A stretch of DNA of 64,000 nt from Homarus americanus (lineage: Eukaryota; Arthropoda; Malacostraca; Decapoda; Nephropidae), in contig NW_024735516.1 in NCBI RefSeq assembly GCF_018991925.1, positions 966,501 to 1,030,500 of the forward strand. The letters run 5' to 3'. Shown here in pieces: positions 40,019 to 49,395 of this stretch. The first letter of the stretch is position 1; each line of letters begins with the position of its first letter. The notes under the pieces were generated by a model, which had not been told where the DNA came from, ran no database searches, and worked only from the letters and a program-made list of their open reading frames with translations. A program made the translations under genes and the position numbers.

Positions 40019-40161
40019 GTTCACCTGAAGATTGAACACCTGAGGCTATTTCTGATGATTGAACATTCTAACCTAACCTAACCTAACCTTATCTAACCTA
40101 ACCTAACCTAACTTAACCCAGTGATCACCTTGAGATTAGACACGAGCATATTTCACCTGAT
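40019..40161. repeat. TTAGG/CCTAA-bearing repeat (copy C)
   Basis: Left end GTTCACCTGAAGATTGAACA with a second CTGATGATTGAACATT about 35 bp on, then CCTAACC pentanucleotides. The right side has GATCACCTTGAGATTAGACA and TATTTCACCTGATC, in the same orientation as the left end, so this copy is rearranged or truncated. Confidence 0.7.
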
Positions 40162-40179
40162 CTTTTTTTTTATTTATTT

Positions 40180-40181
<2 letters not shown>

Positions 40182-40250
<69 letters not shown>
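40182..40250. repeat. (GT)n microsatellite
   Basis: About 68 bp of GT dinucleotides. Confidence 0.97.
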
Positions 40251-40251
<1 letters not shown>

Positions 40252-41300
40252 CTCTCTAATAGAATTCAATAAATTTGGCCCACTCCTTCCCCCCCGCCAC
40301 AGCTCAGGGGTTGAGGTCGTGAAGGCAACTTGCCGAGGGGTCATAAGAAGAATTTATAGCTCACAGTCTTAACACTCTCCAACTTTTTCGCACCAGATTT
40401 TTTTTTAGTTAAGAGTGAACGCAAGTCGGTAGCGGCAGAGGTAACGGAAATACCAGTCGGTGATTCTGATTGTTCGTGGTCCTCAGCCCAATCAGGTTCA
40501 TAGGTTATTAAAGGGTAATGTACAGTATACCCCCTCCCACACACACACTCAATCCCCACTGTAAGAAGGAATGAAATGGGTTATACAGGTTAGGGACTTA
40601 TCGCGGTGCAGTTTGGAGTGAACCATGTCGTATTGTCGTAACTTAAGGCCTCCAGTTAGATATGTTCTCTCCCTGCTAAAGTTAAGTTGAAAATATATTA
40701 CAAATCTCTTGAGAATATAAGCCCAGCGGATAGGACAGAAGGCCAGCGAGATCACTCAGATATTCATGAAAATATTCTATTTCTCTAGACTAAGTAAACG
40801 TAAGTTAGTTCATGTATACATTATATGTGTTTGTTGCTGTCAAATATTGCGGACTGTTGGCAATACGATAAAATTACACTCTAGTATTATAAACTGAAGA
40901 TAAATGGTGATTCTGTGAAATTTTATGACTGTCTGCCTGTCTCTGTCTGTCTGTCTTATCGTTATCCCTGTCTCGTTTTACCAACCCAAGCATCAGTCTG
41001 TAAATCTCCCGGTCTGTCCAACTCCATCTCTCTGTTTCAATCTGTCAGTGTGTCTGTCTGTAGTGAGCTTCCCTGGGCTATACCTTGATTGAACCGACTT
41101 ACCGTGTACCAGTGTTTGTATAGCTGCCTGCATTGTCTGTGTATATACATGATGAACCAGTGTGAGGTTATATGTTGTTATTACTGAGTACAGAATATTT
41201 TGTCTGTCTGTCTGTCTGTCTTTGTTAGTTACACACAACACCCAGGTCCACGTTTGCATTCTTGTTCTCCCTCGTCTACAGGTTCACACTTTTGTTCTTC
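40251..41300. other. No recognised gene; (TGTC)n runs
   Basis: CTGT/TGTC tetranucleotide stretches at about 40929-40955 and 41202-41222. No other feature recognised. Confidence 0.55.
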
Positions 41301-41301
41301 T

Positions 41302-41302
<1 letters not shown>

Positions 41303-41360
<58 letters not shown>
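41303..41360. repeat. (AC)n microsatellite
   Basis: About 56 bp of AC dinucleotides just upstream of a SINE. Confidence 0.97.
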
Positions 41361-41362
<2 letters not shown>

Positions 41363-41394
41363 AAGTTTACTCTGTTGGATCGTTTCTTTTTAAC

Positions 41395-41620
41395 GCCCGG
41401 TGGCCAAGTGGATACAGCGCTCGCCTCCTGGTCCCTGGTTCACGCCCAAGGCACCTTCCAGTCCACCCCGGCTGTGAATAGGGTATCCTGGTTTTAGAGT
41501 TAGGGGGGAGGGGGAATGAAGGTGGATGAATAGCAGGCTCGGCTCACACTGCTTCTCTGTGTGTATACCGATGGTTGATAGGTGGTTCAGTGTGCTATAT
41601 CCCCACCGTTCGCCCCTGAA
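41395..41620 (+). mobile_element. tRNA-derived SINE
   Basis: The head GCCCGGTGGCCAAGTGGATA holds a consensus RNA polymerase III A box (TGGCCAAGTGG, 41401-41411). A near-consensus B box GGTTCACGCCC is at 41437-41447. The order and spacing follow a tRNA gene, but the cloverleaf is incomplete and the sequence runs on into a tRNA-unrelated body (GGCTGTGAATAGGGTATCC), so this is a SINE. The body is shared with copies at 28127 and 43270. The 3' border is approximate. Confidence 0.8.
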
Positions 41621-42308
41621 CGTCCCCGCACGCGTATCAGGCTTTTTCAGAGCTACTTTTAATTTTGATGGTTACTTTCACTTTTGAGAGCCATTTTCAC
41701 TTTTGAGATCTGATTTCACTGTTTTTCGTCGCCGTCTCACAGCCTGCCTGTTTCTCTCTATCTCACTATCTCTCTCTCCCTATCTCATTGTCTTTGTTTC
41801 TCTCTCCCTCGTTATCTCACTGTTTTTTTCTCGCTATCTCACCGCCTCTCTCTCTTTCTCTTTTTTGCTATTTCATTTTTTAAGTCTTTGTGTTATCTTC
41901 GCGTCCTCCTCTTCCTCCATGCTCAGAGGTAGTGTGGCGGTCTCAGCTGGTCTGGCCAACCTTCTGCTTAGTGTGGAAGTTTATCTCTGTTTTAATCCAT
42001 CAGGCGGTGTTTTAATCTGTTAGTCTCTCTTTTAATCTGTCAGTCTCTGCTTTAATGTGTAAGTCTGTCTTTTAATCTGTCTGTTTCTTTTAATCTATTA
42101 TTCTTTTCTAATCTGCCAGTGTTTGTTTTAATCTGTCGGACTCTGTTTTATTTTGTCGGGGTCTGTTTTATTGTAATTTTCTGTTTTAATCGACCAGTAT
42201 CTGCCTTTTAACCTGTCAATCTGTTTAATCTGTCGGTATCTGTTTAATCTGTCGGAATCTGTTTAATACCGTCGGAATGTTACAATATTCTTTCTTTGAT
42301 TTAGCTTC
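41621..42308. repeat. CT-rich tract and degenerate TTTTAATCTGTC repeat
   Basis: TCTCTC/TATCTC-rich sequence at 41750-41870, then about twelve diverged copies of TTTTAATCTGTCGGTCTCTG (about 18-30 bp each) from 41990 to 42270. Confidence 0.8.
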
Positions 42309-42385
42309 GCCCCCACGCAGCGAGGGGCTAGTTTATTGGGCACTCTTTACAGCGCACAACAGGGAAGCATGCGGCGCTCATGATT
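42309..42385 (+). repeat. CTAGTTTATT dispersed repeat, copy 1
   Basis: CGCAGCGAGGGGCTAGTTTA then TTGGGCACTC, followed by a degenerate ACAGCGCACAACAGGGAAGC. Three other copies are at 49990-50075, 54010-54110 and 63680-63770. The family is not named here. Confidence 0.72.
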
Positions 42386-42399
42386 ACCTTCTTTAGTGT

Positions 42400-42780
42400 A
42401 GATAATGGATGGGTGAGAGTGTGAGGGGCCATGGATGATAGGTGGGTGAGAGTGTGAGGGGCCATAGATGATAGGTGGGTGAGAGTGTGAGGGGCCATGG
42501 ATGATAGGTGGGTGAGAGTGTGAGGGGCCATAGATGATAGGGTGGGTGAGTGTGAGGGCCATGGATAGATGGGTGGGTGAGAGTGTGAGGGGCCATGGAT
42601 GATAGGTGGGTGAGAGTGTGAGGGGCCATAGATGATAGGTGGGTGAGAGTGTGAGGGGCCATGGATGATAGGTGGGTGAGAGTGTGAGGGGCCATAGATG
42701 ATAGGTGGGTGAGAGTGTGAGGGGCCATAGATGATAGGTGGGTGAGAGTGTGAGGGACCATAGATGATAGGTGAGCAAGA
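42400..42780. repeat. 33-bp minisatellite
   Basis: About eleven units of ATAGATGATAGGTGGGTGAG followed by AGTGTGAGGGGCC, alternating ATAGAT and ATGGAT. One unit near 42540 is shortened. 33 is divisible by three, so all three minus frames stay open (140-180 codons), which is an artefact. Confidence 0.97.
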
Positions 42781-43269
42781 GTGCCTGAGGAGCCATTGGT
42801 TTTGTTTGCAAGATACATGTAGTGAAGTAAGAATAAATGTACAGGTATATAGAGAAGAGTCCCTGTCCATATTTTTACAAGGCGTGGTAGGTAATAGGGA
42901 AGGAGGAGGAGGATGAGGGATATTTGGCCGGGAAAGGATATACAGTAGGGGGATGGTCTCGCTGGTAGGGGTGAGGGAGGTACATTAACTTTTGACTATG
43001 TAGTGAATCCTCTCAATAACAGACTTCTCAATGATTGGATGGGATGGTCAGGTTGATGAAAGGAATAAAGGAGTGTGTGTGTGTGAAGGGAGGAGGGATG
43101 GTAGAGAGCCAGGGAGGAAGGGTCTGTATATGTGACAGATCGATGTGGGGAATGTCAGATGGAACGGAACGGTGGAACTAACATCACATTACCTAGGGTT
43201 CAGTGGATCAGTTAGGGGCAGCGTGGATATAGTACACTGTAGTCTAAGTTTTTTTTTTTTTCAGTACAC
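42781..43269. other. No recognised feature
   Basis: G/A-rich sequence with no gene or repeat family recognised. Confidence 0.5.
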
Positions 43270-43424
43270 GAGGAGACAGTTTGACCAGCACTATACTGCC
43301 TTCACTTCCCCATCTATAAAGTCAGGTACCACATCACAGTTTTTTTCGACTGGGAGACCATAGCTCAAACCAATGACCCTTAGGATAGGCAGGGAATGTT
43401 GTATCCACTCGACCACCACATCCC
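43270..43424 (-). mobile_element. tRNA-derived SINE, minus-strand copy
   Basis: On the minus strand the head GGTGGTCGAGTGGATACA has a consensus A box TGGTCGAGTGG (43415-43405) and a B box GGTTTGAGCTA (43371-43361). The following CTTTATAGATGGGGAAGTGA matches the copy at 28127-28285. A T-run at 43251-43261 on the plus strand lies near the 3' end, reading as an A-tail on the element strand. Confidence 0.8.
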
Positions 43425-43515
43425 CCCAAAAAATCACACATAGGGTGAAATAGACCAGTGAATGAAACATGCCTACGTGTATATATTGACTTAGTTTATT
43501 GGAGAACAAATATGG

Positions 43516-43731
43516 ATCACCTGAAGATTAGCCATCCGTCATCTGATTAAACACTAATGCTACTTGTGGTGTTATGTTTGATATAAGGATGTTTATTATA
43601 GGTTAGTTTTAGCTTAGGATATGTTTATATTATGTAAGATTAGATTATGTTTAATTAGATTAGTTTAGGTTAGGTTAACGTCAGGGAGGTCACTTTCAGG
43701 GTGAATATACCAGGATATCTAATCTACAGGT
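43516..43731. repeat. TTAGG/CCTAA-bearing repeat (copy D)
   Basis: Left end ATCACCTGAAGATTAGCCAT and a second CATCTGATTAAACACTAATG about 25 bp on. The interior is degenerate TTAGG-like (GATTAGATTATGTTTAATTA, TTAGGTTAGGTTAACG). The right end CAGGGTGAATATAC and ATCTAATCTACAGG resembles the inverted left end but is diverged. Confidence 0.65.
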
Positions 43732-43841
43732 TTATCCGCCCCCCCAAAAAACAATAAAGAGAGCAAAAAACAAGATAACACTAAAGCCAAAAAAAGCACA
43801 AAAAAACGAAAATATGGTGGAGCAGCGTGTTGTAGACGGAT

Positions 43842-43914
<73 letters not shown>

Positions 43915-43917
43915 CTC
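43842..43917. repeat. (AC)n microsatellite, interrupted
   Basis: AC dinucleotides in two blocks separated by CCTC. Confidence 0.97.
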
Positions 43918-44156
43918 ACGAGTCACGCCACCTGAATATTACATGAGAACACCTCGACGCTGCCCTGTTTTTACGAGGCCCTGTTGTAAGGTTGGTGGTG
44001 GTGGCAGGTAAGGGAAGGTAAGGGAAGGTCCTCCGTTATCACCCATAGAGCGTACTAGGTCTCCCCTCCTCCCCCTTCTGCTATCCCTTCGTCGTCCCTT
44101 CAGTGTAATTACACAAAAAAAGCGTGTTGGTGGTTACAGCATTTCCTGCTGGGTAA

Positions 44157-44356
44157 GGTGGCCACAGTGTCCTTGAGTAATGTGGCCACAGTGTCCTTGG
44201 GTAAAGTGGCCACAGTATCCTTGGGTAAAGTGGCCACAGTGTCCTTGGGTAAAGTGGCCACAGTGTCCTTGGGTAAAGTGGCCACAGTGTCCTTGGGTAA
44301 AGTGGCCACAGTGTCCTTGGGTAAAGTGGCCACAGTGTCCTTGGGTAAAGTGGCCA
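44157..44356. repeat. 24-bp minisatellite
   Basis: Eight units of GGTAAAGTGGCCACAGTGTC plus CTTG, with two early variants (AATGTG, TATCC). The divisible-by-three unit produces open frames on both strands (ATLPKDTV and VATVSLGK repeats). Confidence 0.97.
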
Positions 44357-44455
44357 CCAGTGTCTATATTATACTGTGGTGTTTCGGGACTGAGTTAGTT
44401 ATAGTTCTTATATACTGTAATTGAGTGACTAGGAGTGAGTTACTAGGCTGGGCGA

Positions 44456-44680
44456 ATGGTGTGTTGTGATGTTGGTGTGTTGTGATGTTGGTGTGTTGTG
44501 ATGTTGGTGTGTTGTGATGTTGTTGTGTTGTGATGTTGGTGTGTTGTGATGTTGGTGTGTTGTGATGTTGGTGTGTTGTGATGTTGGTGTGTTGTGATGT
44601 TGGTGTGTTGTGATGTTGGTGTGTTGTGATGTTGTTGGTGTTGTGATGTTGTTGGTGTGTTGTGATGTTGTTGGAATGTT
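44456..44680. repeat. 16-bp minisatellite
   Basis: About twelve units of GTTGGTGTGTTGTGAT, nearly perfect, degrading to GTTGTTGG-containing variants at the right edge, then a short GT run at 44706-44722. Confidence 0.97.
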
Positions 44681-44722
44681 TTTGTGTGCTATAGGGCGTT
44701 GTTTTGTGTGTGTGTGTGTGTA

Positions 44723-45259
44723 ATGATAAGCAACACTTGGGTGGTCATGAAATAGGGTCCTTGATAAGGTTAGACAAAAAAAAAAGGTTTAGTTCCATAT
44801 TTCATCCCAATTAGTTTTATTTTCACTTTAACTTATAGAGGAAATGTTGTTTTACTTACCGAGTTCTATTAGAAAACCGTCTGAAACTTTCCAATTCCAG
44901 ATATATAAACATTGTAAAATCGAATGATAATTGAATCACCAGCCGCTCGGAATGTTTACCCAACCATCTTGAACGGTTTGTCGTCTCTCTCTCTCGGCCA
45001 CCGTCTTCCCTTTAACTCTTTCTTGACTTCGGGGAATCAAAACAAACCATCACTGAACTGAGTCATTTTAGTAGGAACGGACCACTGAGCTTGACTAATC
45101 ATAATCCTTTCCTGGCAAACTCGGACACAGTAGAGTTATGGTTTGGTGCCCAGTTGTGGAAGGAGGTGAGTGGCTGGGGGTCACTTACTACTGGGCTTAA
45201 AGTTACTAGGTTTACCGGCGACATTTTACATAAAGTCACTGTTTTAGGAAGAGCATAAG
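44723..45259. other. No recognised feature
   Basis: About 540 bp with a poly-A run near 44776 and nothing else recognised. Confidence 0.5.
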
Positions 45260-45530
45260 TGTGTTGGTATAAGACGAGGGAGAGAGGGAGGAAGTGTGTG
45301 TGTGTATAACGAGGGAGGTAGAGAAGTGTGTTATAGGAGAATATAAGTGTGTGTATAAAGAGGAAGGAAGGAAGGAGGGAGGGAGACTGCCATGGGAGGA
45401 CGTGGGTGTGTGTATAATGGGGAGGGAAAAGTGTGTGTATAACGAGGTGGGGGTGGACGTGTGTGTATAACGAGGAGGGGGGGGGGAGGATGATATAAGT
45501 GTATGTATAACGAGAAGGAAGGTGGAGGTG
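45260..45530. repeat. Purine-rich tandem repeat, GTGTGTATAACGAGG
   Basis: About seven diverged copies of AGTGTGTGTATAACGAGG separated by G/A-rich stretches of variable length. Confidence 0.8.
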
Positions 45531-45604
45531 AATGGCCTGGGTGCGACACAGGTGCAGCTCGACCTACTGACCTCTTGACACCTGCACGACACATGTGCCA
45601 GCAG

Positions 45605-45606
<2 letters not shown>

Positions 45607-45661
<55 letters not shown>
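45607..45661. repeat. (AC)n microsatellite
   Basis: About 54 bp of AC dinucleotides. Confidence 0.97.
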
Positions 45662-45663
<2 letters not shown>

Positions 45664-45955
45664 GTGCCACAGTTATGTAACCAATCCTAACAATTGCTTT
45701 GCCTGTTGTACATATATAGTTTCCCCCCATTTTTGTCGAATTCACCTATACACAATTCTGTATTTAAATTCACATACACGTATTTCCTCTCTGTGAAAAT
45801 TCTATTCAGTTTTCCGCCTGTATACAACTGTTGCTATACCTGTTGGCATTTTTGTTGATATCGAATTCAACAGTTTTGTTTTAATTTCCTTTTGGTATCA
45901 TTTGAGTTGATTGCATCATCTCACCCGCATTTCAATCGAAGAAAATAATGCTTTA

Positions 45956-46134
45956 TGTGAAGATTAGACCATCAACTTATTTCAATTGGTAATTAAACAC
46001 CTTAATATTACTTGGTGGGGTTAAGTTAGGTTAAGGTTGGATTGGATTAGGTGAGGTAAGGTAAAATTAGATTAGCGTTAGGTTGCTCAATACTCAGATG
46101 CTCAGATGATGTAAACTAAAGGTGATAATCTTCA
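45956..46134. repeat. TTAGG/CCTAA-bearing repeat (copy E)
   Basis: Left signature TGTGAAGATTAGACCATC and, about 27 bp on, ATTTCAATTGGTAATTAAAC. The interior is short and TTAGG-like (TTAAGTTAGGTTAAGGTTGG). The right end GTAAACTAAAGGTGATAATC then TTCA is the inverted end and abuts the LINE fragment without a gap. Confidence 0.65.
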
Positions 46135-47035
46135 TATACTCGATTTAGTTCTGTCGAACAGAGAAAACCTCATCAGCAGTGTCGAGGTAGGGAACGAACT
46201 TGCAAACAGCGATCACAAAGAAATTAGATTCCAGCTAGATTTTCAGGGCGGACGAAAGGAAAATTCCACTAAAGTCCCAGATTTCAGAAGGGCAAGCTTT
46301 GATAGTTTGAAGAGGCAGTTGAGGGAAGGGGTATCACGACCTCACCCCACCCCTGAACCTGACGGTTGACACCGACCTGATAACACGATCTGAGATTGCA
46401 CAAAGGCAGAACATACAATACAAAAAACTCAGATCAGACAACAATGACCCTAAATGGATAAATAATTATTTAAAGAACATTATTAGCCAAAGGAAGGCTA
46501 TAGGTAGAAGGATAAATCGTGGCGAAATTTACCCCCGGGATTATTATAAGGTATTGGCAAGTAGGGTTAAAACCGAGATAAGGAAGGCCAAGAGGAATAA
46601 TGAGGTAAGGATAGCAAGGGAGGCGAAGACAAACCCCAAAGCATTCTACCAAATGTATCAAACTAAAACACAAGAAAAGATTGGACCAATACGGTCAGAC
46701 ACCGGCGAGCTCACTGATAACGACGGAGAAATGAGCAATAATCTGAATAAATATTTTTCATCAGTTTTCACCACCGAAAATTTAAACATGATACCCGAGG
46801 CACCGACTCTATTCAGAGATAGTGAAGAAAACAAATTAAGCGAGATAGTAGTGATTAGTAACGATGTTAGTAAGCAAATAGACAAACTAAAGCCTAATAA
46901 GTCACCTGGTCCTGATGAGATATTTGCCAGAGTATTAAAGGAATGTAAGGAAAAGCTTAGTATGCCCTTAGCCAAGTTGTTTAACATGTCATTAAAAATA
47001 GGTGTAGTACCAGAATCCTGGAGGATAGCGAATAA
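46127..47035 (+). pseudogene. CR1-like LINE, endonuclease C-terminus to RT start
   Basis: The fragment starts in the endonuclease domain: LHILDLVLSNREN and then the terminal catalytic motif ANSDHKEIRF, whose SDH carries the conserved Asp/His of APE-type endonucleases. After VPDFRRASFDSLKRQL the frame ends in a TGA near 46367 and the coding sequence resumes in another frame (DTDLITRSEIAQRQNIQYKK), so there is a frameshift, probably with a small deletion. The linker DPKWINNYLKN, KTNPKAFYQMYQ and the pre-RT block NKSPGPDEIFARVLKE follow. Homology stops at GVVPESWRIAN (about 47035). The entire RT core and 3' end are missing, which is unusual for a LINE copy. Confidence 0.9.
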
Positions 47036-47087
47036 AGACGAAAGCTAAGGTGCTCCGTTGTTTCCCTTTTCCCGTGTGATTTTATCA

Positions 47088-47088
<1 letters not shown>

Positions 47089-47127
<39 letters not shown>
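47089..47127. repeat. (TA)n microsatellite
   Basis: About 38 bp of TA dinucleotides shortly after the LINE break. Confidence 0.97.
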
Positions 47128-47129
<2 letters not shown>

Positions 47130-47315
47130 CTTTCTACGGCCTTTTGATCTCCCGCTATCAAGTGTCATGCTCGAGTTATCAGTCGGTTCATTGTCTCTAC
47201 TGTGTACCTTCATTGGGAAATCGTGAATTGAGAAAGAATGTGTTGAAAAGTCACTGCAGGTCATGTTGACACCCGCCTAGCAAACACGGTCTTAATGGGT
47301 TGGGTTGTCGAGGTA

Positions 47316-47392
47316 CAGGGTGATCGAAAACTCTCTGTGCACCAGAAATAGATAATAGTATGAGTAGGTGCACAGGGACTTTTCGATCAGTG
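47316..47392. mobile_element. 77-bp mariner-like MITE, copy 1
   Basis: Starts CAGGGTGATCGAAAACTCTC and ends with the near-complement GGGACTTTTCGATCAGTG. TA dinucleotides flank both ends (47314-47315, 47393-47394). Arms are about 27 bp around a loop of about 22 bp. TA target duplication with CAGxG termini fits Tc1/mariner elements. No coding capacity. Confidence 0.82.
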
Positions 47393-47457
47393 TACAGCTA
47401 CCACCCACCTCACTAAAATACAAACATCACATGACTTAAGGTTGAGTTGTCAAGGTA

Positions 47458-47534
47458 CAGGGTGATCGAAAACTCTCTGTGCACCAGTAATAGATAATAG
47501 TATAAGTAGGTGCACAGGGACTTTTCGATCAGTG
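47458..47534. mobile_element. 77-bp mariner-like MITE, copy 2
   Basis: Same length and sequence as the copy 142 bp upstream except for a few substitutions (AGTAATAG for AGAAATAG, TATAAG for TATGAG). TA flanks are at 47456-47457 and 47535-47536. The flanking GGTTGNGTTGTCNAGG is also shared, so this is a segmental duplication and not two insertions. Confidence 0.82.
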
Positions 47535-47856
47535 TACAATTTAGTTACCTCCTCACTTATACTACGACTGGAGGCTGTGTGTATAACTAATGTATGTATT
47601 CAAGACACACACAATACCATGTAATAACTGATGTGTATATTATTAATGTTAATATTCAGTCAGGTTATGTTTACCCTATGTTAACTTTGTACAGGATTGG
47701 TTGAGAATTAGTTATGGTTCGTTAAAGTCAGTTTAATTAAGTTATTACACAGTTGTATTTAGTTTGTTAAAGGCCTCTAGACAAGCGTATTATAGCACTT
47801 AGGTTATTATTATATATCAGTAATATATATAAGAAGTGTTGTAGGAGAAATACGTA
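47535..47856. other. No recognised feature
   Basis: AT-rich spacer between MITEs with no gene. Confidence 0.5.
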
Positions 47857-47985
47857 CAGGGAAACCTCTATTTTAACGGGCTATATGGTGATGAAAGTCC
47901 GTTATATCGAGGATCCATTAAATGTGAAGCCCCCCATCTAACGGATTATATGGAGAGAGGTGTCCGTTATATAGAGGTTTCACTG
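47857..47985. mobile_element. Pogo/Tigger-like MITE, 129 bp
   Basis: The left end CAGGGAAACCTCTATTTTAA and the right end, reading on the reverse strand CAGTGAAACCTCTATATAAC, are terminal inverted repeats. TA dinucleotides flank both (47855-47856, 47986-47987). The CAGTGAAACCTCTATATAAC terminus is typical of pogo/Tigger-class Tc1/mariner elements. The interior repeats the ACGGA/TCCGTTA hairpin. It is related to the 64-bp array at 49396-49850. Confidence 0.85.
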
Positions 47986-47999
47986 TAGATACTGGATCG

Positions 48000-48275
48000 T
48001 TTGATGATTAGACCATCAGTTAGCGTAAGGTTAGGGTAGCATTAGCTTAAGTTAGTGTTTGGTTAGGGTAGCATTAGCTTAAGTTAGCGTTAGGTTAGGG
48101 TAGCATTAGCTTAAGTTAGCGTTAGGTTAGGGTAGCATTAGCTTAAGTTAGCGTTAGGTTAGGGTAGCATTAGCTTAAGTTAGCGTTAGGTTAGGGTAGC
48201 ATTAGCTTAAGTTAGCGTTAGGTTACGGTAGCATTAGCTTAAGTTAGCGTTAGGTTAGGGTAGTAGTAAAGTTAG
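48000..48275. repeat. TTAGG-bearing repeat half (copy F) with 32-bp units
   Basis: The left signature TTGATGATTAGACCATCAGT leads into seven to eight units of GCGTTAGGTTAGGGTAGCAT followed by TAGCTTAAGTTA, 32 bp each. The right end signature is not found; sequence becomes unrecognised after GGTCAAG. Confidence 0.8.
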
Positions 48276-48787
48276 GTCAAGTAAAACTGTGTGAGGAGAG
48301 GTAAAAACTGTGTGTGCTGAGGAAAGTGAAGTTGGCTGAAAGATTTAGACATAATTGAGACAAATTGATGTTATGTAAGTAGGAGTGAAATAAGAAGAGT
48401 GATGAAGAGAAATGGACGAAGATTAAGATAATTAGATGTAATAATAATAGTAATGACAACACGTCTATTTATAAAAGCTTGATATGTGAAGTCTATTGAG
48501 AGACTTACAGACGGAACATAGGATTAAATAGAACATTAATTCATAAACAACAACTACACAGATGAAATATAAAACTCATTATATTGGTACAGAAATGCTA
48601 AGGAATCCAGCAGTGTTGTTGTTGAGAGAAGACCAAGCGATTACATGTCAATAAAACACAATGAATAATGTTAGTTTGTGATATAGTTTAATCCCAAAAG
48701 GATTTATTACGTAATTTGGGTAATGACAGAGTGGCGGCCTGGGTCTTGAAGTTATTGTGTGTGGAGGCTGAAGGTGCAGCAGGAGAC
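48276..48787. other. No recognised feature
   Basis: AT-rich sequence with nothing recognised. Confidence 0.5.
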
Positions 48788-48990
48788 GTGAGAAATTGTA
48801 GCACCGGGCAGGTGGTGAGGGAGGGAGGCAGCACGACCTGCCAGATGGTGAGGGAGGCAGCACGACCTGCCAGATGGTGAGGGAGGGAGGGACGACCTGC
48901 CAGATGGTGAGGGAGGGAGGCAGCACGACCTGCCAGATGGTGAGGGAGGGAGGCAGCACGACCTGGCAGGTGGTGAGGGAGAGAGGAAAC
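48788..48990. repeat. 33-bp minisatellite, six units
   Basis: Units of CTGCCAGATGGTGAGGGAGG followed by GAGGCAGCACGAC, with two units shortened by 4 bp. The minus strand reads as Leu-Pro-Pro-Ser-Leu-Thr-Ile-Trp repeats, an artefact. Confidence 0.95.
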
Positions 48991-49395
48991 AGGTGATCAC
49001 AACTTAACATCAGCTCTTCAGTGTTTACAAATAAAACTCCTCTCGTCCAGACAAGTAAAAATACAGTATTGTAGTGTGTTCCTGTAATGACTGTGACAGC
49101 CCTTTTCGTTATTGATTCCAGTGAGGACGAACTATTATACAACAGGACAAAACATTACACGAGAGAACGAAAAATTTCACGAGTGGACGAAATATTACAG
49201 GAGGACGAAACTTCCTTGGCGTTGTTAGTGTGGAAGAGCCGCTTACACAACTTATTAGAATAGTCTCTATAACATCATGCTAATTGAGTCATGACTTCAA
49301 CTATGACTCCCAGCAAATTTTTTAAGACGTGACGCAGGACCGAGGAGAGCTTCAGGGACTGTGGGTGTCGTGGCGAAATGAATAATAATGGTGTA
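48991..49395. other. No recognised feature
   Basis: Includes a small local duplication around 49148-49210 (CACGAGAGAACGAAA and CACGAGTGGACGAAA). No gene. Confidence 0.55.

Noticed and set aside
41395..41470. Functional tRNA gene
   Set aside because: A and B boxes are present, but an acceptor stem and a full cloverleaf could not be paired, and the sequence continues into a SINE body.
42328..42870. Three overlapping long minus-strand frames with His/Ser/Pro repeats
   Set aside because: The 33-bp minisatellite unit is divisible by three and lacks stops, so all frames stay open. No gene.
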